Positions 6,448-13,372 of a stretch of 26,841 nt of DNA are shown here, piece by piece. Source of the DNA: JBLNCE01 sp050260415 (lineage in GTDB: Bacteria; Bacillota; UBA4882; JAAYXC01); NCBI GenBank assembly GCA_050260415.1, contig JBLNCE010000029.1, forward strand, positions 1 to 26,841, written 5' to 3'. Positions within the stretch are counted from its first letter, which is position 1, and every line of letters starts with the position of its first letter. Below the pieces are notes generated by a model. That model made no database searches and was not told the origin of the DNA. It saw only the letters and a program-made list of their open reading frames with translations. A program made the position numbers and the translations under genes.

Positions 6448-7512
6448 TCAGGCCCGCCCGAACTTTTCCCAGATCACCTTCCAGAGCCGGGGATCTTCTC
6501 CGCCCAGACGCCACAACGCCACGCCGCCCAGGTTGTACCGGTTGACCAGATCCAGTTTGAGCGCGGCGCTCCAGCTGTTCTCGTACCAGATGATCCTGGA
6601 CTGCCCGCCGGAACTATAGCGGATATAAGGAACCTTGCTGGCCGCGTCCCATTTCGGGGTGACGCCGAGGCGGTTCACGAGGGATTGTATCTCGGGAAAT
6701 TCCTTCCCTTTTGCCCCCGTGCGGCCCTGGACCCAATCATAGCCGTAACCGGCCAAACCGACCACGATCTTGCGGCTTGGTATGTGGCTGCGGGCGAAAC
6801 GGACCACCCGTTCCACCCAGGGCAGCGACGCCACCGGACCGGCGTGGCCCAGGGCGCCGTTTTCATCGTAGGTCATGAGCATGATCTGGTCGAGCCAGGG
6901 CGCGAGCGCGCCGTAATCAAAGGCGCCGGACCAGTTATTGCTCCGATCGTCCGCGACTTTCGCCGGGACCGAGGCGGTGACGAGGTACCCGAGGGGGCGC
7001 AATGCCTGCGCGAGTTCGCGCACGAAGGCCGTGTAGTTTGCGCGATCGATCGCGTAGACGTTCTCAAGGTCGAGGTTGATGCCGCTATATCCTTGACTCC
7101 GGACCAGGGAGGTGATCTTCGCGACGGCCCGCGCGCGTACAAGGTGATTCGAGAGGACTTTGTGCGCCGTGCCGCCCTCGAAGCCGTTCTTGCGGGTAAA
7201 ATTGTGGATCAGGGCTAGCACTTTGAGGCCGCTTGCCTTGGCGGTCGAGACGGCTTTGCTCAGATGGGTGCCGGAGAGGTTGCCGCTGGCGTCGAGGTAG
7301 TAGGAGAAAGGCGCGATGGCGGTCAACGTGCGCGCGTTGGCACGCAATGCATTATACGGACGGCTCTCACCTGGATAATACTCGCTGTAATACCCGATCA
7401 CCGCCCTCGTGCCGGTCCCGCCGGCGCCCGCGGGCGGCGTGTCGACCCCTCCCTGTTGCGCCAGAAAATAAGCCGCGACGGTGACGAGGGTCTTAACCCA
7501 TTGAGCATGCAT
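6448..7512 (-). CDS. Glycoside hydrolase family 18 protein (SleL/YaaH-like catalytic domain)
   Basis: The start is the ATG at 7512, 354 residues, with AAGGGGG about seven bases upstream. The frame extends further up but without a ribosome binding site. Residues 1-22 (MHAQWVKTLVTVAAYFLAQQ) are a signal peptide or membrane anchor. The rest is a TIM-barrel GH18 domain: IGYYSEYYP near the first strand, LKVLALIHNF, then the catalytic segment GINLDLENV with the acid Glu150 and Asp148, DQIMLMTYDENG, a KIVVGLAGYGYDW strand and a final GGVALWRLGGED. The D-x-E-N-V form is the one found in spore cortex N-acetylglucosaminidases such as SleL, where LysM repeats usually precede the domain; none is present here. 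Likely role: exported peptidoglycan or chitin-type hydrolysis, perhaps in germination. It has its own terminator. Confidence 0.85.
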   Translation of the reverse strand: MHAQWVKTLVTVAAYFLAQQGGVDTPPAGAGGTGTRAVIGYYSEYYPGESRPYNALRANARTLTAIAPFSYYLDASGNLSGTHLSKAVSTAKASGLKVLALIHNFTRKNGFEGGTAHKVLSNHLVRARAVAKITSLVRSQGYSGINLDLENVYAIDRANYTAFVRELAQALRPLGYLVTASVPAKVADDRSNNWSGAFDYGALAPWLDQIMLMTYDENGALGHAGPVASLPWVERVVRFARSHIPSRKIVVGLAGYGYDWVQGRTGAKGKEFPEIQSLVNRLGVTPKWDAASKVPYIRYSSGGQSRIIWYENSWSAALKLDLVNRYNLGGVALWRLGGEDPRLWKVIWEKFGRA

Positions 7513-7724
7513 GGCTTGGGCCCCCTTGCGATGAATGTTGGTGCGAAGTCCGATTCGCGCCGCGCAAATCGGAGGGTTGGTGCGATAAGAATTACGATCT
7601 TGGCCTGCTCTTTTCTTCGCCGGGGCGGGGGATCGATCCTGCGGGGAAAGCCTGGGGATGCAGGGAGGCAACGGGGGGTGGTTTGAACTGGCGCGACTGG
7701 TTTCTAGGCTAGTTCGTGGTCAGC

Positions 7725-8530
7725 GACGTATAGAAGGTCTTACGTCAACACTACAAACTTTTCTAGGCCGATACGGAAGCCGCGCTGGGTGCGCCGGTGC
7801 GGCCTGCCTGCTTAGGACCATCTCTTCGCCAGGAAGGTGGAAAGCCTGCGAAAGCCAGGTGGCTCAGAGCAGGCCATGGTCGTCGCGGGCTTTGGCCCAT
7901 CGTAGGCCGGAGATGGGCTGCGCATCCCTGCGAATTGACGCCAACCTTGATTATGCGGATGGTGAAACAGCGGAGGTTCATCGCTGTTTCACTATCCGGT
8001 GATTTGAAGGCGTCATTTCGCATAGTTGTCGGCCGTTTTCGTGCTCGACGGACGCGAGTAGGTCTGCGTGCGAAAACGTCTCAGGCCCAGGATGGGCCGA
8101 AGTCGCGGAGCACGGGATGTGGGCAGCGACCTTCCGCCTAGAGGCTGCTCGGTGCCATCCGTGGCATCGCTACCGACGGAGTGGCCGTCGGCCATCCGGG
8201 CTGACGGCCGGGGGTTTTTGAAGATCTTAACTCCCGGCGCAGGCAGGATGCCGAGCCACGCGGCGTTGATCGTCCGGATGCGATCACCGCCGTCGGCATC
8301 GTGGATCATCGGAGGCCTGGAGCGCCAGGAAGGCGCGGAACCTTGCTAACGTCGAGGAGCCAAGGACGGCGACGTCCCACCCTCTTGAGCATAAGGAGGT
8401 CCAGGAACCTTGGTTCCGGTCGCGGGATTCCAAAGGGTGTGCGACCACACCCTTTGGTTCGGGAGGTCCAGGAGGGCGAATAGCGCCTCCTGGGTCCAAT
8501 CTAATTTCCATAAGACCTTATATCCGACCC
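7725..8530 (+). ncRNA. Putative large structured RNA of unknown class
   Basis: No credible ORF fills the kilobase between the GH18 and GNAT genes, yet it is packed with hairpins. Examples: 7844-7849/7869-7874 with an inner 4-bp stem; 7895-7901/7912-7918; a 17-bp helix 7956-7972/7982-7998; 8034-8044/8068-8078; 8150-8157/8162-8169; 8183-8193/8199-8209; 8364-8368/8373-8377 closed by a GCGA (GNRA) tetraloop; a perfect 12-bp helix 8430-8441/8446-8457; and 8465-8475/8486-8496. Bases 7734-7742 pair with 8511-8519, with three further pairs beyond one mismatch, enclosing the whole region. Several helices need G-U pairs on the + strand that would be A-C mismatches on the minus strand, so + is the likely transcript. 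The 5' end and promoter are uncertain (a weak TTGAAC-16-TAGGCT sits at 7683-7710). It does not show RNase P or tmRNA hallmarks. OLE, GOLLD or ROOL-like RNAs are possible relatives but unproven. Confidence 0.6.
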
Positions 8531-8555
8531 ATATACAAGGCATCAACAACCAGGT

Positions 8556-9338
8556 CTAGCACGAACCCTGGCCCAATAAGATCTGCCTCCATCTGCCGTA
8601 AGGGGTAAAGCCCAATTGCCCCACCAGGCGCCCGACGATCGGATCTTCATAAACCAAGAGGGGGGTCAAGTTCTCTTGCAAGAGTTCGCGGCAGAGGACC
8701 CAGAGGCAAGAGGTGCCAAAGCCCATGCGGCGGCGGGCCGGCTCGCTATAAAGCCCGCCGATCATGGCAAAGCCCAAGGCCTCGGCCTCCGTCCAGGCGG
8801 CGGAGACCAATTCCTCTCCGTCATAGAGGGCCATGGCGCGCCCGCCGTTTCTCGCGGCCCGCGCCACCGGCGCCGCGATTTTTGGACATCTTTGTACAAG
8901 CGCCTCAACCTCATCGTTTTGGAGCCGGCGCATTGGGTGGCGTTCAGTATACCCCCGCGGGTCTTGCGTGGGAATGCTTGACCGTGACAGTTCCACCGCC
9001 AGGCAGGCCCGGTCGGACGACACCGACGGGCCGAGATGTCTCGCGATCGCCCCCACCGTCCCGGCCTCGCCCCGCAGCCGGACATCTCCACCCGTCTTGA
9101 CCACCCCGGCCAGCGGATAGAGGTCGGCACCGCCGGGGTTGGCCAAAGCCCAATCCTCCCGATCGCAAGCCAACACCGCGTGCAATCTGCCCTGCGTCCC
9201 CAACCCCCAGAAGGCGACCTCCGGGTCCTCCCCAAGGCGCGGCAGCCGGGCCAGCAAGAGCAAGCAATGCTTGGTCTGGGCGGATAGAGCGCGCGCGATC
9301 GCGGGCCGATGCACCGGCGTCAATTTGACGAGTTGCAT
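8556..9338 (-). CDS. GNAT-family N-acetyltransferase
   Basis: The 260-residue product has a poorly conserved N-terminal half and a C-terminal GNAT domain (residues about 135-255). Acetyl-CoA-binding motif A is visible as IGGLYSEPARRRMGFGTSCL, where R-x-x-G-x-G binds the cofactor pyrophosphate. The following helix is LWVLCRELLQENLTPLLVYE, then the usual Asn/Asp-rich segment is replaced by EDPIVGRLVGQLGFTPYGRW (the G-F-x-x-x-G-R end motif). The substrate cannot be told. The ATG is preceded by AGGAGCG and overlaps the end of the transporter gene by 19 bases, so the two are translated from one message. The gene ends 26 bases from the putative structured RNA that approaches from the other side. 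Confidence 0.8.
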   Translation of the reverse strand: MQLVKLTPVHRPAIARALSAQTKHCLLLLARLPRLGEDPEVAFWGLGTQGRLHAVLACDREDWALANPGGADLYPLAGVVKTGGDVRLRGEAGTVGAIARHLGPSVSSDRACLAVELSRSSIPTQDPRGYTERHPMRRLQNDEVEALVQRCPKIAAPVARAARNGGRAMALYDGEELVSAAWTEAEALGFAMIGGLYSEPARRRMGFGTSCLWVLCRELLQENLTPLLVYEDPIVGRLVGQLGFTPYGRWRQILLGQGSC

Positions 9339-10327
9339 GTTTTTCGCTCCTGGCTCTGATTGCCCCCCATTTTCGAGGCGGCGGGATTGTGCCGGATCAA
9401 ACGGCGGTGGAAAAGCGATGCCAAGGGCTGTTGAAAGAGCATGGCCAGAACCACCGGCACCGTGGCCTGCGGGGAGAAATAACGCAGCGCGATGACAATG
9501 CCCGCGCTGATGTTGCGCATGCCGACGCAGAAGGTGAAAGCACTGACGCGCTCCGCCGTGTAGCCCAGGGCCTTGCCGGACGCGTAGCCGAGCAGGTAGC
9601 CGGCCAGGGCCTGCAAGAAGAGCAACCCCAGGACCGGCAGGATCGCGTATTCCGTGCCGCCGAGGATGCCGTGCGCGGCGGCGACGTTTACCGCCACCAC
9701 CAGTATGAGGCAGAGCTTGCTCAGGGGGCCGTTGACCGGTGCCCAGCGGGGGCCGGCGCTCCCCCTTGACAGATCGTGGACCGTCACGCCCGCCAAAGTG
9801 GGCAGCACGATCATCCAGAGCAAGCCGAGCATGAGGCCTGTGGAATCAAAGCGGACCGTATGTCCGAGAAAGAGCCAGACCGAGGCCGGCACGAGGAACG
9901 GACTAAACAGGGAATCGATGGTCACGGCCGTGAGCGCCAGGGGACCCTCGCCCTTGGCAAGGCCCGTCCAGATCACGGAGGTAACGCCGATGGGGATTAT
10001 GACCGCCAGCACCAGGCCGACCGTGAATGGATTGGAGATGCCCAGCGTAAAGCGGGCAAGCACCAGCGAGAAGAGCGGCATGGCCACGTGCAACAGGGCG
10101 ATGATGCGCAGGACGGGTCCGGGCAGGGATACCACGCCCAGGATCCCGCGCCAACTGGTGTTTAGAGCGGTAACGAAGGTCATATAACCAAAGAGGAACG
10201 GCACGGTCGCCTTCAGGGCCTCCAATCCTGGATAGCACCAACCCAGGAGCATGCCGCTGAAAATTACCACGAACATGTGCCGCTCGAGAAGACGGTTCAC
10301 CGTTAGCAGACTGCTTCTGACGGGCAT
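9320..10327 (-). CDS. Bile acid:sodium symporter (BASS/SBF)-family transporter
   Basis: The 335-residue protein has about nine or ten hydrophobic segments from residue 18 to 310, the size and layout of BASS-family carriers. Family-like features are the early GYMTFVTALN segment, the GLVLAVIIPIGVTSVIWTGLAKG stretch with a Pro-Ile-Gly crossover, and the late FCVGMRNISAGIVIALRYFS segment, which corresponds to the conserved Gly-Met-x-Asn region of the core domain, followed by FQQPLASLFHRR. Members move sodium with organic anions such as bile acids, pantoate or keto acids; the substrate here is unknown. The ATG has GGAGG upstream. A sigma-A promoter lies at 10396-10424 with a GC-rich hairpin in the leader. 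A GNAT gene overlaps its 3' end. The C-terminal tail is polar. Confidence 0.85.
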   Translation of the reverse strand: MPVRSSLLTVNRLLERHMFVVIFSGMLLGWCYPGLEALKATVPFLFGYMTFVTALNTSWRGILGVVSLPGPVLRIIALLHVAMPLFSLVLARFTLGISNPFTVGLVLAVIIPIGVTSVIWTGLAKGEGPLALTAVTIDSLFSPFLVPASVWLFLGHTVRFDSTGLMLGLLWMIVLPTLAGVTVHDLSRGSAGPRWAPVNGPLSKLCLILVVAVNVAAAHGILGGTEYAILPVLGLLFLQALAGYLLGYASGKALGYTAERVSAFTFCVGMRNISAGIVIALRYFSPQATVPVVLAMLFQQPLASLFHRRLIRHNPAASKMGGNQSQERKTCNSSN

Positions 10328-10359
10328 GCGTGTCCTCCAATGACGCGCGCTAACGAGAA

Positions 10360-10380
10360 CGGCCCGCTGTGGCCGGGCCG
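10360..10380 (-). promoter_or_regulatory. GC-rich hairpin in the transporter leader
   Basis: CGGCCCG (10374-10380, minus-strand reading) pairs perfectly with CGGGCCG (10360-10366) around a seven-base loop, followed by TTCTCGTTA. It lies between the promoter and the ribosome binding site, so it could be a weak attenuator or a 5' stabiliser. Confidence 0.4.
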
Positions 10381-10395
10381 CCCCCGTATCTTCCT

Positions 10396-10424
10396 ATGTT
10401 AACACCGCCGTCGGGAGAGGTCAA
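10396..10424 (-). promoter_or_regulatory. Sigma-A promoter of the BASS transporter-GNAT operon
   Basis: On the minus strand -35 TTGACC (10419-10424) and -10 TAACAT (10396-10401) are spaced by 17 bases, about 70 bases before the transporter ATG. Confidence 0.75.
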
Positions 10425-10455
10425 CGAAAAATCGAGGCGTCTGTCATCGGGGCTT

Positions 10456-11022
10456 CTAGGTCCGGGAAGCGCCGCGCACGGTCACGGGCACCGATAACCA
10501 GCGGTTGGCGCGAAAGCGGAAGGTCTTGCCGTAGATCTCCTCGCTGAGGGTTTGCTGCACCATCTCATAGGCTTCATCGGCCATCTGGTTGGCGTACGGC
10601 GAAAGATCGAAACTTGCCAACGTGGCGTCAACGGTCGCCTTAGCCACATCCCGAAACTCGCGCCACATCATGCCCGCCGTTTCCGGGGGCAACTCCAGGC
10701 GCCGGCCGCTCAGTTCCAACGTCAATCGCGGCGCCGCCTCATCCCTGAGCAAGGCGGCGGTGGCTTCATCGGCCACCTTGCCGACCATCGCCGGGAATTC
10801 TTCCGCCGCCCTGGCGCGCAGCTTGGCGCGAACGGAGGCGGCCAGTTGTTCCTGGTCAAAAAAGATCGAGAGCCCGCGTACGCTAAGGAGATAATAGCCG
10901 GCGGCCGAGCACAGCAGAACCACGCTGAAAACGCCCGTCAATACCCCTTGCCAGAATCGGCCCCCGGATAGACCCGGTCTCTCCCGCGCCTGTTCCAACT
11001 CCATCTCGGCCACTTGATCCAT
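10456..11022 (-). CDS. Membrane-anchored protein of unknown function
   Basis: I place the start at the ATG at 11022 because AGGAGG is eight bases upstream; an ATG two codons earlier would be too close to it. The 188-residue product has an acidic N-terminus (MDQVAEMELEQARERPG), one strong membrane helix at residues about 25-48 (VLTGVFSVVLLCSAAGYYLL) and an extracytoplasmic domain of about 140 residues rich in Ala, Glu and Arg helices (SVRAKLRARAAEEFPAMVGK, then EATAALLRDEAAPRLTLELS). There is no motif I recognise. It follows signal peptidase I by 117 bases, in the same direction, with an 8-bp hairpin (11042-11064) just before its ribosome binding site. It could be an operon partner of the peptidase, but nothing in the sequence proves a link. 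Confidence 0.7.
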   Translation of the reverse strand: MDQVAEMELEQARERPGLSGGRFWQGVLTGVFSVVLLCSAAGYYLLSVRGLSIFFDQEQLAASVRAKLRARAAEEFPAMVGKVADEATAALLRDEAAPRLTLELSGRRLELPPETAGMMWREFRDVAKATVDATLASFDLSPYANQMADEAYEMVQQTLSEEIYGKTFRFRANRWLSVPVTVRGASRT

Positions 11023-11041
11023 ATCCATCCCCTCCTGGGTG

Positions 11042-11064
11042 CTTGCTCCTCGTTTGGGAGCAAG
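11042..11064 (-). promoter_or_regulatory. Hairpin upstream of the unknown membrane-protein gene
   Basis: CTTGCTCC and GGAGCAAG form a perfect 8-bp stem with a seven-base loop, 20 bases before the chosen ATG and next to its ribosome binding site. It lacks a T-run, so translation control or RNA processing is more likely than termination. Confidence 0.45.
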
Positions 11065-11139
11065 ACACCAGTAGAATATTATTCTCTGGATGGACAAGTT
11101 TATGACAGGCGATGGATGGGGGTCAAGCGGGTCCGCCGC

Positions 11140-11790
11140 TCAGCTTCCCACCTGAAGGTCGTCGTTCCGGCCGAAATCCGTCTGCGTCGGCGAGGAAGCC
11201 CCCGCCTCGCTGGCGCCCAGTTCGCCGGGGTCAGAGTTGTAATAAGGCGCTGCGTAATCGTACGTCTCCTCGATCTTGGGACGGGTAAAGATCCTGAAAA
11301 GCCAGACCGGCCATAGCCTGACAATCGCCCGTCCCTCAATCTTCTCTCTCGGCACCGGGCCGACGCTGCCGCGGCTATCGTCGCTTTGGTTGCGGTTGTC
11401 TCCCATGACGAAATAGGAATTGGCCGGCACCTCCGCCAGCTTATAGTCGTATAAAGGCGCTTCGTTGATATACGGCTCGGTCAAGCGCGCGCCGTTTACG
11501 TATACTTTCTGATCCCTGATCTCGATCGAGTCACCCGGCAGCCCGATCACGCGTTTTACGTACTTGTCCCGCGTATCGCGGTATTTCAGGACCACGATGT
11601 CGCCCCGTTTCGGGGCCCCGATCTCATAACCTATCTTGTCCGTCCACAGCCACTCGCCGGTATGAAGCGTCGGCTCCATGGAACGGCCTTTGACGCGGCA
11701 AAACCGACCGACAAAGACGGTGACGAAGGTGACGATGAGTACGGCGATGGCAAGCGACTCGATAATCTCGCGGGTTTCTGACTTTTGCAC
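11140..11790 (-). CDS. lepB: Signal peptidase I
   Basis: The 216-residue membrane protein removes signal peptides from exported proteins at the outer face of the cytoplasmic membrane. One N-terminal helix (residues about 10-30, ESLAIAVLIVTFVTVFVGRF) is followed by box B, GRSMEPTL, with the nucleophile Ser37. Box D has the general base Lys79 in YVKRVIGLPGD. Box E is GDNRNQSDDSR. These place it firmly in the S26A family, Gram-positive length class. The final 40 residues (TYDYAAPYYNSDPGELGAS and on) are a polar tail longer than usual and probably disordered. Start is GTG with GGGGAGTG upstream. It may form a unit with the downstream membrane-anchored protein. Confidence 0.95.
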   Translation of the reverse strand: MQKSETREIIESLAIAVLIVTFVTVFVGRFCRVKGRSMEPTLHTGEWLWTDKIGYEIGAPKRGDIVVLKYRDTRDKYVKRVIGLPGDSIEIRDQKVYVNGARLTEPYINEAPLYDYKLAEVPANSYFVMGDNRNQSDDSRGSVGPVPREKIEGRAIVRLWPVWLFRIFTRPKIEETYDYAAPYYNSDPGELGASEAGASSPTQTDFGRNDDLQVGS

Positions 11791-12110
11791 GATGCTACAC
11801 TCCCCGGCGTTACAGATCTAGAGTATCCGGGCAGGCCCTGGCTTCCACGGCCGTGACCGCCAAGGTCAGCGGTAATGACCCTGGCCGTGGACCAGTTTAC
11901 CCCGGTACCGGCCCAAGCGGTCTTCGTATCACTTCAACGTGGGATAGTGCTTGATTGTTCCTTGGGGATCGTTTATTCGCGGCGAGACACGCATTCACCT
12001 GTCAGATGGCAAAAAAGCGGTAGAAGCGGAAGAGTTCCTTGCCCAGAAATTGCCTTGGGCTCCTCCCGAAAAGCGGAGCGAAAAACCGGTCTCATCTCCG
12101 CCAGAACACT
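11791..12110. other. Intergenic region with inverted repeat and a short orphan frame
   Basis: A perfect 8-bp inverted repeat CCACGGCC/GGCCGTGG (11845-11852 and 11883-11890) encloses a smaller TGACC/GGTCA pair, just upstream of the signal peptidase gene. On the + strand 11948-12133 reads a compact 61-codon frame with PWGSFIRGETRIHLSDGKK and EEFLAQKLPW, protein-like in composition but without a good start or ribosome binding site. It overlaps the end of the L,D-transpeptidase gene. It may be a gene remnant; I cannot assign it. Confidence 0.35.
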
Positions 12111-13055
12111 TCAGTCGGTTCGCCACACCTTAAGGGCGTGCATCTCCCTCCACCCGATCCTGCCGGTTACCTCCAGCCGATATGCTTTCTGAAAAGCCAT
12201 GACCGCGCGCTCGGTGGCGAGTCCGTAATCGCCGTCGGCCGGCCCCCGGTAGAATTGCAACTGCCTCAGACGGCGTTGTAGATATACCACGGGTGTGCCC
12301 CTGTCTCCCGGTCCAAGTTTCTCGACGCCGTAAAAAGGATTCCCGATGATATGAACCCGCGTCCCGTTAGGGACCATCTCGTAAAGCCGTTCCACGTCGG
12401 CATTGAACATTCTGATGCAGCCGTGGCTTTCGTAGCCGCCAATGGTCCACGGGCGGTTGGTACCGTGAATCCCATAGACGCCCCAGGGAACGTCAAGACC
12501 CAGCCATCTGGTCCCAAACCCCTCTCCCCATTTCGCCTTATGGGTAATGCGATAATTACCCACGGGCGTCGGGGTGCCCACTTTGCCCAATGCCACCGGA
12601 AAGGTCGCGACCACCCGGCTCCCCTCCAGAACGATCAGCAGAGTGAGGTCGATATCCACGACCAACTCCAGCCCCGAGGAGGGTTTGAGGCCGTTTTGCC
12701 TCCGTGCCAGCGCACTGTCGCCGATCGCGCCCTCGGTGAGACCGGGAGCGAGCGCGCCCCCCTCCGCAATGTTCTTGCGCTGGTACTCACCGAAGGCGGC
12801 GGCTGTCCGAGGACCGTACACGCCATCGATCGGACCCGGGTCATACCCCAGCTTGCGCAAGTACGCCTGCAGTCCGCGGACATCGGCTCCGGTCTGCGGT
12901 GGGCTGGATAACTTGAGCTGTCGTTCAGGCTCACACTCACAAGGCCACGGCGGCGGCGGAAAACCGGGCGCCTTCTCGGTTGCCCCCGTGAAAGCCGCGG
13001 CGAGAAAGAATATGGCCGCCAAGGCAGAGGTACGTCTTGGTGTTGTCTTCTTCAT
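12111..13055 (-). CDS. L,D-transpeptidase (YkuD) with two peptidoglycan-binding domains
   Basis: The 314-residue protein has a signal peptide (MKKTTPRRTSALAAIFFLAA), a Pro- and Cys-containing linker (PPPPWPCECEPE), a first peptidoglycan-binding domain (residues about 55-110, VRGLQAYLRKLGYDPGPIDG and YGPRTAAAF), a YkuD catalytic domain (about 130-245) and a second peptidoglycan-binding domain (about 252-310, VVYLQRRLRQLQFYRGPADG). The YkuD active site is intact: HGTN near residue 198 and SHGCIRM with the nucleophile Cys213. Such enzymes make 3-3 cross-links or attach proteins to peptidoglycan, and some act in the spore wall. The flanking of one catalytic domain by two binding domains is less common than a single one. 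The start is the ATG at 13055 (GTG just before it also possible), with only a weak ribosome site. It is divergent from the penicillin-binding protein gene. Confidence 0.92.
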   Translation of the reverse strand: MKKTTPRRTSALAAIFFLAAAFTGATEKAPGFPPPPWPCECEPERQLKLSSPPQTGADVRGLQAYLRKLGYDPGPIDGVYGPRTAAAFGEYQRKNIAEGGALAPGLTEGAIGDSALARRQNGLKPSSGLELVVDIDLTLLIVLEGSRVVATFPVALGKVGTPTPVGNYRITHKAKWGEGFGTRWLGLDVPWGVYGIHGTNRPWTIGGYESHGCIRMFNADVERLYEMVPNGTRVHIIGNPFYGVEKLGPGDRGTPVVYLQRRLRQLQFYRGPADGDYGLATERAVMAFQKAYRLEVTGRIGWREMHALKVWRTD

Positions 13056-13372
13056 CACAGGATATTATTCCCGCCCGATGGTCTTTTGCGCGTTCGGGCC
13101 ACGGAGACCCAACGGTAAGAGTTGCCAATCCATGGACCGCATGGCGGCGATCTTCGTCAGAGCGGCAATGTGGCGGATTTCCCGGCTTTGCGGGGAAAGC
13201 GCAGGTTTTGGTCCATTACCGGCGACTATGGTATAATGAGTAGAAGGCATGCGGACAAGCAGCCCGCCAAATACCCTTTGTGTGGTTGATTTGTTCTCTT
13301 ATTGCCTTGCCTTTGGCCTTGTATCCTTTGGCCTCATTCCTGCTTTTCCTAACCTGAAAGGGGGCTTGACCT
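13056..13372. other. Divergent intergenic region between L,D-transpeptidase and PBP genes
   Basis: No ORF here looks real. It holds the PBP promoter (13208-13237) and, from about 13300 to 13335, a pyrimidine-rich stretch with a loose 7-base rhythm (TTGCCTT, GCCTTTG, GCCTTGT, ATCCTTTGG) that reads as a decayed complement of the heptamer array at 920-961. No L,D-transpeptidase promoter was convincing. Confidence 0.5.
13208..13237 (+). promoter_or_regulatory. Probable promoter of the class A PBP gene
   Basis: A consensus -10 TATAAT (13232-13237) is preceded at 18 bases by TTGGTC (13208-13213). It faces the PBP gene, whose start is about 135 bases further on. Confidence 0.6.

Noticed and set aside
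7690..8530. RNase P RNA or tmRNA
   Set aside because: The GAGGAAAGTCC-type core of RNase P and the alanine-acceptor ends of tmRNA are not seen.
7658..8549. Short frames of 67-114 codons on both strands between GH18 and GNAT
   Set aside because: They have no ribosome sites or recognisable domains, and overlap each other. The base-pairing pattern explains the region better.
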